From Coptis chinensis (Eukaryota; Streptophyta; Magnoliopsida; Ranunculales; Ranunculaceae), in NCBI GenBank assembly GCA_015680905.1, contig CM027378.1, positions 89,681,501 to 89,745,500 on the forward strand: DNA of 64,000 nt, written 5' to 3'. A model generated the notes under the pieces. That model ran no database searches. It was given only the letters and a program-made list of their open reading frames with translations, and was not told the DNA's origin. This document shows, piece by piece, positions 56,980 through 64,000 of this stretch. Positions within the stretch are counted from its first letter, which is position 1, and the number at the start of each line of letters is the position of its first letter. Made by a program: the position numbers and the translations under genes.

Positions 56980-59900
56980 CTGTAAATAGTCAATAAAATT
57001 CAAAGAGTTTGAAGTAGAAATTTATTGAAACATCTATCTAACGTGATGTATATGTTAGAGATGAACTAATAAGAAAAACTTATGAATTGAAATTGAAAAT
57101 TTACTAGTTGGGAAATCTGTTAATTTATTACGCCGTCTTTTAATATTTTCCCCAAGTACAACCACCTCCACTCTCATCGTTTCAAGCTTCCCTACTATTT
57201 TTCTTTTTTCTTTTTCTATTTCACTGTCAAATTACGTAAATGTCTTTATATATCTTTAATATATAGAAAAACTAGCCTCATGCACGTACTCGCGCACGTT
57301 GTATTAAACAGACAGAGATACTACCAAACAAAATAGGGACCCAACAAAATAAGATCCAAATAATGGGAATTGGATCATTACTGCATTTCTTCCTCAAGAT
57401 AGCGAAGGAGGCCTAGCAAATTTTATGTACCGTTTCTTCTAAAATTCTAGCATAATTCTTTGGCCATTGCACGCAATCACGCTCACACTCAACTTCGTAT
57501 TAATAATCAAACTTTCAAAAGATTTTATTTATAATGCATCCCTTGCTTCGTCTTTTCTTACTAAATTTGGTGCCAATGCTTATGCTTGAATCATGTAAGC
57601 ATATCTTTACTTTATAGAAAAATATAGGAGTCGGTGAACAGTAGATTAACATACGTCACAGTGGGTATGCTTGAATCACGCAAGCATATTTGATACATAG
57701 CAATCATGTGTCATGGAGTTAGTATGAGATAACGGCTAGAATGTTCATCCATACACTATAATGATGTGAATGCTATTGTTGACAAACTTCAAGGTTTTAC
57801 TTGTTGATAAATTAACTAATTGGAGGAGTGCTATCCGCCATCTCAATGAGTTGCATAGATTTCACCTGAGTAAAAACAACACTTTTCATCAAGAGATTCC
57901 AATAAATTACCTAGTATTTCGAATTTCAAGACAAAAAGTGTCATTTACTTTAGGTATGTATCTCACAATGTGGGTTGTCCAAGTTTTCTAGGACGCTTGT
58001 CAACAAAAAGTTTAAGCAAGACTAAGATTTCTAACTTAACTATATACTTAGGAAGAAGCTCATTAATTTCTTGCACCTATTAACACGTACAACCCTTATT
58101 TTCTAACTGAATTTTTAATGGTGGCTGGGAATTCAGTACTATACACATAACGACAAAAAGAAAAAGAAAAATAAATATAATAACAATTGAACATTTGAAA
58201 CATAGCAATAAATATAAGAACCAAAAAGCCTTATTGTGGGCAAGTTTAACTGCAAGAATGGTACAATTAGGAATCCCCGTTAAACTAAGGTAGCAATAAG
58301 TTCAAGTCAACTAAAGTCTAAAACAACTTATTAGAAGCGATGGATGACAATGATGAAATCATTTAAATCTATTAACGAAGGCACCCCAAATATACTTTAG
58401 ACAACCAGGATGTACTTTGAAATATATCAATTATTTGCTTGCAAAAAATTATCTAGGACTTTTAGTTATATTTGTTTTAACTATCAAATCTTAAAGAGAA
58501 CTTATACAAACCCCAAAAGCTTCTCCAATTCGAGCAAGATTTATTCCACGCCCTTGCTCCTTGAATTTTACATATCTCTGGTGGTTCAAGATAAGTATAT
58601 AAAAACAAATGGAAGATAAGCATATCTCAGTACCGGAAAAGCCTTTGCAACAAATCTTATTCCTATGTATACGTAAAATGGTAAAGTTTTCGGGTCGTAG
58701 GAGTTACTCACTCCAGGGCATCACACTTTGCACCTTTACTACAATAACACACTAAAACAGAATTTACAATAAAATAAATAACAAACAATGGAATGCAGAT
58801 CGAATAATATCCTTACGCCACAAAATAGGTTGGTGACTCAAGAAACATATATAACTCTACTTCGTAAGATCTAATGCACAACTCGGTATGTTAAAATATT
58901 AAATTAGCTAACTGGCTTAGGTCCGCTGAGTTAGATATACGGATACCCACAAATGTTGTCAAGTTGCATACTTTAGGCTCTTTTGGGATAAACTATTTAG
59001 CGGAAAGGGCCAAAATTCAATATCATATATTCATAAAAGTCCATTAAGGATATGCATATAGGCTAATCTAGTTCTCCCATGACAATTCATACGTGCTAGG
59101 ACAATTCTAGTGAACTGTACTTCTCCAACTTATCTTTAACATGAAACCAAAGTTGCAACTTAATTACAACAATCATTGACTTTTTTGCATACAAACAATA
59201 TAAGGAAATTCTAAATTGAAGAAGTGCATCTAACCGATAGTTACCGTTCACGCCTTTGAAATTGGAATGCTAAGACAATATGGTTCTTTCTATCTTGGAA
59301 ATGATTCGCAATCAAAGACACCTAGAACCAACCCAAAAAAAAAAAAAAACATTATTAGCTTATCAATGATCACATATGCTAAAAAAAAACTTTGGATCCT
59401 AAATTGAAAAGGTGTAAAAGCTTATGTTCAAGTAAGTAAGTACCCCGCTGGCACATGAATCCAAGTAAAAAAATGTTGAAATGCAAACTAATTCACTCGT
59501 AAAAAACAAATAGATAAATGCAAGCTGAACTTGAAATGCAAGCCAATTCACTCGCCCTAATTAACAGTTCTTACTTCTTAGTATGACGGGGCTGATTGAC
59601 TACCCATTCCAATTGATTAACCAAAAACTTTGATTGCTAGTAGGTCACATGCATGTTAGTATGGGGATGGAGAAAAAATGACCTTGCATGACTTGTGGAT
59701 TCAATGGTGTGCAAAAAAGAATTCAGCAAAGCGGTATCATTTGGTTCTGCTAGTAAATCTCCTACTCATAAGACAAAATGAAAAAAATCAGTCAAGCTAT
59801 TCCATGTTTGTCAACACCCTTATGCAATTTTATTATTGTTTATTTTCATTGTTCTATAATTTATAGATCACAAAGATTCTACACATAGATATCTAGACCA

Positions 59901-60610
59901 AACTAATACCATAAAAAGTAGATGAACTGCCAATTCTTTTAATAACTGAATTAAATAGAACTTCATTGCTGCAATTGCCTAGAAAATATCACTCCATGAC
60001 ATAACTACAAACAACAAAAACTGAGTAATTGAACCATACATACTACAGGTTTCACTTTGTTGCTCTAGCCCTATCCAACGGGGTAACATAGCATATTACA
60101 ACTATTTCATAGAAAGAGGATTGCTAGAGTTCCTGAAAACACCAAATCAGATTAACCATTGAAATATACTTGGGTTCCTAAGGAAGAAGAAGTGAAATAT
60201 AAATGGAAAGAACATAAGAAATTCGTATTTTTACCCAATTACTTTCAGCGAATATATGGAGAAGGAAAAAAAATGGTACCTGATGTTTCAAGATCGAGCT
60301 TGGCAATGTGTCAATTTTGTCTCGCCCAATGCTTATTTGAATTGGCGTTACTAATAATAGCAAAAATAGAAACATCTTGGAAGCTAGGTAGTGAAGAACT
60401 ATAGAGTCGATCGAAGAAAAAAATACAAATGGCTATTAGAGCAGATTGATAGAGATGGCGAGGAAAATTTGAAGCTTTAGAGAGAGGGGAGACGAAGAGA
60501 GACTGAATAACAGTGTTTTGGTGTACGTCCTAGGGGTAATTTGGTAATTTTCATATTTTTTGTTTTTTTAGGAGTAAAATAGTAACTTAACGTTTATAAT
60601 TTTTTTTTAA
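56980..60610 (-). other. Long 5' intron / upstream region of the Myb-like gene, copy 2
   Basis: Counterpart of 27065-30747, somewhat shorter through many small indels. A possible leader-exon donor on - lies at CATCAG|GTACC (60280/60279). No coding stretch recognised. Confidence 0.35.
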
Positions 60611-60976
60611 ACTCAGTGGAGCCCACGTGGGTACCACATTCGTCTTTTATAATATATCAATTTCAATTAAAGAATTTGCACTAAATAAGTTAGTGGATAT
60701 AGTTAATTGACTGTGAGATAGTTAAATTAGTCAAAATTAATTTGTTGTTAAGTTATTAGAGACAAACTATATGTTGAAATTAGTAAATTTGTTGAGATTA
60801 TAGAACATGATGTTAAGCAATACAAAATTGTTTAAAGTGATTAACTCAGTGGGATGATAGAAAGCTTTAAGATATTTTGAAGTTTTGAGGATAAAAAGGT
60901 TTCATATTTGTTATCGTTTGAAATATATGTTATGTGGATCATTCGAGATTTCGTATAATTATAACATTTTTTTTTT
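60611..60976. other. AT-rich flank right of the duplication
   Basis: Unique AT-rich sequence ending in a run of ten T at 60967-60976 next to the small element. Nothing recognised. Confidence 0.5.
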
Positions 60977-61929
60977 AGATTCCTATTACGGCCAGACCCC
61001 ATATTGTGTTGGGCAGACCCCGAGTCGAGCGGGGGTCTGCCCATTGTGTTGGGCGCAACTTCGAATTATACACCCCCCAACCAAATACCCAAGAAACCGA
61101 AAACCATTTACCACCCTTCGTCCTTCAAACCCTCGATTTCTACTCGACCTAAAACCCACAAAATCAAACTCTCGATCTCGATTCTTTGTTTCAATTCTTT
61201 GTTTCCATCAAACTCTCGATTCTTTATCTCGATCTCGATCAAACCCACCCAATTACTACTCGATCTCGATTCTAATTCATCGATCAACTAAACAGTGTTT
61301 TACTAAAACCACCATTAGTAAGTTCGGTGAGTATCTGAAACCACCTCAAGCTCTTCTATTTGGTTCCTCACATGTAAACACGCTTCAACACCAATTTCAA
61401 AGTGAGTTTTTTGCTTTCAAAGTGAGTTTTTTTATGCATTGTAGTTTGTAAAATGTTAAGTTTGTATGAAGTGTATGTAAATTGTATTAAGTTTGTATAA
61501 AGTGTTGTGATCTTTGTGCGACATTGTTGCTTGTAATTTGCTAGACTAATTTGACGTTATAGATTGTGTTTCTATTAATATCTTTGTGCGGCATTATTGG
61601 GCGTTAATTGAATTGAGTTAATATTTGTATCGGGTTAATCATTAATTGATGATATATTAGGTGGAAGTTTTTCTTGTGGTTTCCCATTGACATTAATTGA
61701 ATGTGCATTATTAAGTCCTAGATTATGTGTAATGCTTCCATTTAAGAGTTGAGTTTGAATTTTGAATAGTGCGGCATTGTTGGCTTATTTTGGTATATAT
61801 GTTGAGAAATGACCTTGTACTAATTTTGAGAGCTAAGTTGAGTTATTGTTATTTTATCTCGAGACGTTATACTAAGTTCTTTATCTCGAGATGTTATACT
61901 AATGTAGTTTTTCGTTTTAATTTTGATAG

Positions 61930-62064
61930 CACCCCATGGTCGATGAAATTTCTCGCTTGCTCAATCAAGGCATGCAATTGGGTGGGACTGTGATTCCAGA
62001 CGATGCACAGAACGAGTTCATGGAGGCATACAATTTGACCCGGTGCAAGTTCATTGGTGGATGA
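61930..62064 (+). pseudogene. Last exon of a PMD gene (remnant)
   Basis: After a TTTTGATAG acceptor, the exon reads HPMVDEISRLLNQGMQLGG, then VIPDDAQNEFMEAYNLTRCK, and stops after FIGG. It aligns with the last exon of the first PMD gene (4114-4260): both share ETSR/EISR, QLxG, IP(E/D)(E/D)A and AYNLTxCK. The core PMD exons are absent, so no functional protein is possible. Confidence 0.8.
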
Positions 62065-62417
62065 TATCGTGAAGGAGCATAAGTGAATAAGCAGCTTGAG
62101 CATTGATCTCAACTTTGGAGTTCTAGTAGTATAGGGCTGTTTAGATTGCTTTTGTTGTAAATAGTGATGTTGTGATATCTGTACCCAAATACTTGATTTT
62201 GTCGTATGTTATTTCAAAATATTATTTGATGTTATGTGAATTTGGTTTTGATGTTATGCGATTCTATTTTATGTGTTTGCGATTCCATTTTATTTCAAAA
62301 TACTTGAATTTGATGTTGCGATTCCATTTTATGTGTTTGGTTTTGAATTTGGAAGTGTTAGAATTGTTGGAAGTTGAATATGAAAGTTAAGAAAAAAAAA
62401 TCGAGGTTCGGCAAATT

Positions 62418-63000
62418 TCAGTCCCAAACGACATGGCCACACCGGTCAAGAGGCAAAAAAACAGAAGTTTGGGATTTTTCAAAGTTCAAATCCCAAACGA
62501 CATGGCCACACTGTTGGGGACTTAGTCCAAACGGTGTGGCCATGTCGTTTGGCCTAAGTCCCAAACGGTGTGGCCATGTCATTTGGGATTTGAACTTTGA
62601 AAAATCCCAAACTTTTGTTTTTTGCCTCTTGACTGGTGTGGCCACACCGTTTGGCCTAAGTCCCAAACGACACTGTTTGGGACTTAGTCCAAATAGTGTG
62701 GCCAAGTCGTTTGGGATTTGAACTTGGAACAACATAGAGTTATGTTTTTTTGCCTCTTGATCGGTGTGGCCACACCGTTTGGACAAAGTTCCAAACGACA
62801 TGGCCACGCCACACCGTTTGGACAAAGTTCCAAACGACATGGCCACGCCACACCGTTTGGACTAAGTTCCAAACGACATGGCCTTACACCGTTTAGGCCC
62901 AAACGGTGTGGCCATGTCGTTTGGAACTTAGTCCAAACAGTGTGGCGTGGCCATGTCGTTTGGAACTTAGTCCAAACGGTGTGGCCAAGTCGTTTGGGAT
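62418..63000. repeat. Array of CAAACGACATGGCCACACCGTTTGG palindromes (small element)
   Basis: About fifteen or more half- and full-site palindromes with arms CAAACGAC and GTCGTTTG or CAAACGGTGTGG, joined by AAGTCC or AAGTTC. The array is also arranged as a large inverted repeat: sequences around 62418-62520 return in reverse at 62560-62640, with AAAAATCCCAAAC on both sides. Same outer core as the arrays in the large MULE, different spacer. Frames through it encode only the repeat. Confidence 0.85.
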
Positions 63001-63003
63001 TTG

Positions 63004-63160
63004 AACTTGTTCTACATTTTCTTCTTGAATGGGATCACTTGGAACTTGTTCTACATTTTTTTCTTAAATGGGATCACTTGTAACTTGTTCTACATTTTCT
63101 TCTTGAATGGGGTCACTTGGAACTTGTTCTACATTTTCTTCTTGAATGGGGTCATAATGT
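63004..63160 (-). repeat. Four 39-bp repeats (13-codon) in the acidic N-terminus
   Basis: GAACTTGTTCTACATTTTC is repeated every 39 bp. On - each unit reads QEENVEQVPSDPI. The unit at about 63040-63080 has CAA changed to TAA. Confidence 0.85.
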
Positions 63161-63213
63161 ATTACATTTTCTTCTTCATCTTCATGTTCTAAAATGGGGT
63201 TGGGCTCTTCCAT
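63064..63213 (-). pseudogene. Acidic N-terminus of the small element's transposase gene
   Basis: An ATG at 63213 reads MEEPNPILEHEDEEENV, then two and a half copies of the 13-residue repeat, up to a TAA at 63066-63064. EHEDEEE also starts the acidic exon of the large MULE (MEHEDEEEAF at 12424), and the position next to the palindrome array matches. No transposase domain follows in the window, only the array. Confidence 0.6.
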
Positions 63214-63250
63214 TAGTGTTTAGTGTTAATGTTAGGATATAGTTTTCTTG

Positions 63251-63287
63251 AGGGTTTAAGGGTTTAAGGGTTTAAGGGTTTAAGGTT
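63251..63287. repeat. Telomere-like GGGTTTAA repeats upstream of the acidic exon
   Basis: Four GGGTTTAA units, about 40 bp upstream of the ATG at 63213 (-). Their place matches the CCCTAAA repeats upstream of the large MULE's transposase. Confidence 0.75.
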
Positions 63288-63475
63288 CTTTATTGTGGAA
63301 GAGAAGAGATCGAATAGAAGAGAAGGGTTGAAAAGGTTGCAACAAGTCAAATTCACTTTGGTTTGGGAGGCTCCCAACATAAAACAACTTTTGGGGCCAA
63401 TGACACATTTGTAATAATTGTTTTTATTTTTGGGGTCTGCCCAACACAATATGGGGTCCGGCAGTAACAAACACC

Positions 63476-64000
63476 TTTTTTTAATGGAGTAATCTAAATT
63501 GGTTGAACTTGTGTAGTATTAACGAAACAATGCTGGATAGACATTTTTTTTTAATATTTTTTTAATAGAGGTTACACAATGTTGGATGTATAGTTAGATG
63601 AACCTGTTGTTAGGAGTACATCAATTCTCTTGGAAGATGTGGATCTTGTCCATGGCTGAATGCATGTTTGTAAGTCTGGGACAACGTATTGGGCTTACTG
63701 TATTTGGGAGTTTTTCTTTGTCATAAAGGTATCCAAAGGAAAACAAAAATTGAAAGTCCCATTCGAGTTGAAAAGGCAACAACAATGTTGAAAAAACAAT
63801 AAAATTATATTCCTCTATTTTTTGGAAAAAAACGAAACAAAAATGTATAGCTTGGTAGATTTTGCATAAGATCTATTGAAATTCAGTGCCGGTGCTGATG
63901 TAGTGAGGCTATATGGAGTAAAAATCAATTCAATAACCGGGTTGCTTACCATTTATGACCGTTAATGTAAAGGTCAGTATGTAACAGCTTTAATTGAATG
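63476..64000. other. Right edge of the window, nothing recognised
   Basis: AT-rich sequence without a credible gene or repeat. Confidence 0.5.

Larger units (their letters stand above)
60977..63475. mobile_element. 2.5-kb element with inverted ends, internally deleted relative of the MULE
   Basis: Left end (60986-61020) and the reverse complement of the right end (63433-63467) agree at all but two of about 35 bp around GACCCCATATTGTGTTGGGC. The tip may start at AGATTCCTAT (60977), like AGTCCTAT at 285. Inside, left to right: a leader-like region with ACAC/CTCGAT-rich sequence, a PMD last exon on +, a CAAACGAC palindrome array, 13-codon repeats and an acidic N-terminus on -, and GGGTTTAA repeats. 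This is the order of the large MULE with the middle missing. Poly-T flanks prevent a decision on the target duplication. Confidence 0.65.

Noticed and set aside
62374-63083. Several open frames on both strands
   Set aside because: They run through the CAAACGAC palindrome array and repeat PNGVA or KRHGH-like units; not genes.

Overview
This window looks like nuclear DNA of a flowering plant, a eudicot and perhaps an asterid (species not determined). It is AT-rich, has spliced genes with GT/AG introns, a plastid-targeted FtsH protease, tRNA-derived SINEs, LTR retroelements, a Mutator-like element (MULE) and a PIF/Harbinger element.

Layout. (1) 285-13829: a MULE bounded by a 9-bp direct repeat (TTAAGAATT). 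It carries a decayed plant-mobile-domain (PMD) gene on + (1836-4260) and a decayed transposase-OTU protease gene on - (5246-12424). Arrays of CAAACGAC inverted repeats recur inside it, and telomere-like CCCTAAA repeats lie upstream of the transposase. A 3.77-kb LTR-like insertion sits in this copy only. (2) 14364-17748: gene for a thylakoid FtsH protease of the FtsH2/VAR2-FtsH8 type, +. (3) 19335-27064, -: a lysine-rich, Myb-like RNA polymerase I termination factor-like gene, with two SINEs and a 328-bp solo LTR in its introns. (4) 30748-35821: a truncated Ty3/gypsy element on -. (5) 35822-60610: a second copy of 5228-30747, now with a PIF/Harbinger element (37659-40688) inside the MULE transposase. 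(6) 60977-63475: a short element with terminal inverted repeats that looks like an internally deleted relative of the first MULE.

The 25-kb duplication dominates the window. With the two copy-specific insertions removed, the copies are 21,742 and 21,756 bp. The SINEs, the small solo LTR and the MULE are in both copies and predate the duplication. The large LTR (copy 1), the Harbinger (copy 2) and a 69-bp SINE duplication (copy 2) are copy-specific. The FtsH and Myb-like genes carry different, largely complementary frameshifts in the two copies. Many differences swap CTG/CAG for CG, which suggests consensus-sequence error. A haplotype-derived false duplication has to be considered alongside a real tandem duplication.

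The most interesting system is the MULE family. Two divergent members share the same plan: a PMD gene reading inward from one end, a transposase (OTU-fused in the complete member) reading inward from the other, CAAACGAC palindrome arrays, and telomere-like repeats upstream of an acidic transposase N-terminus.
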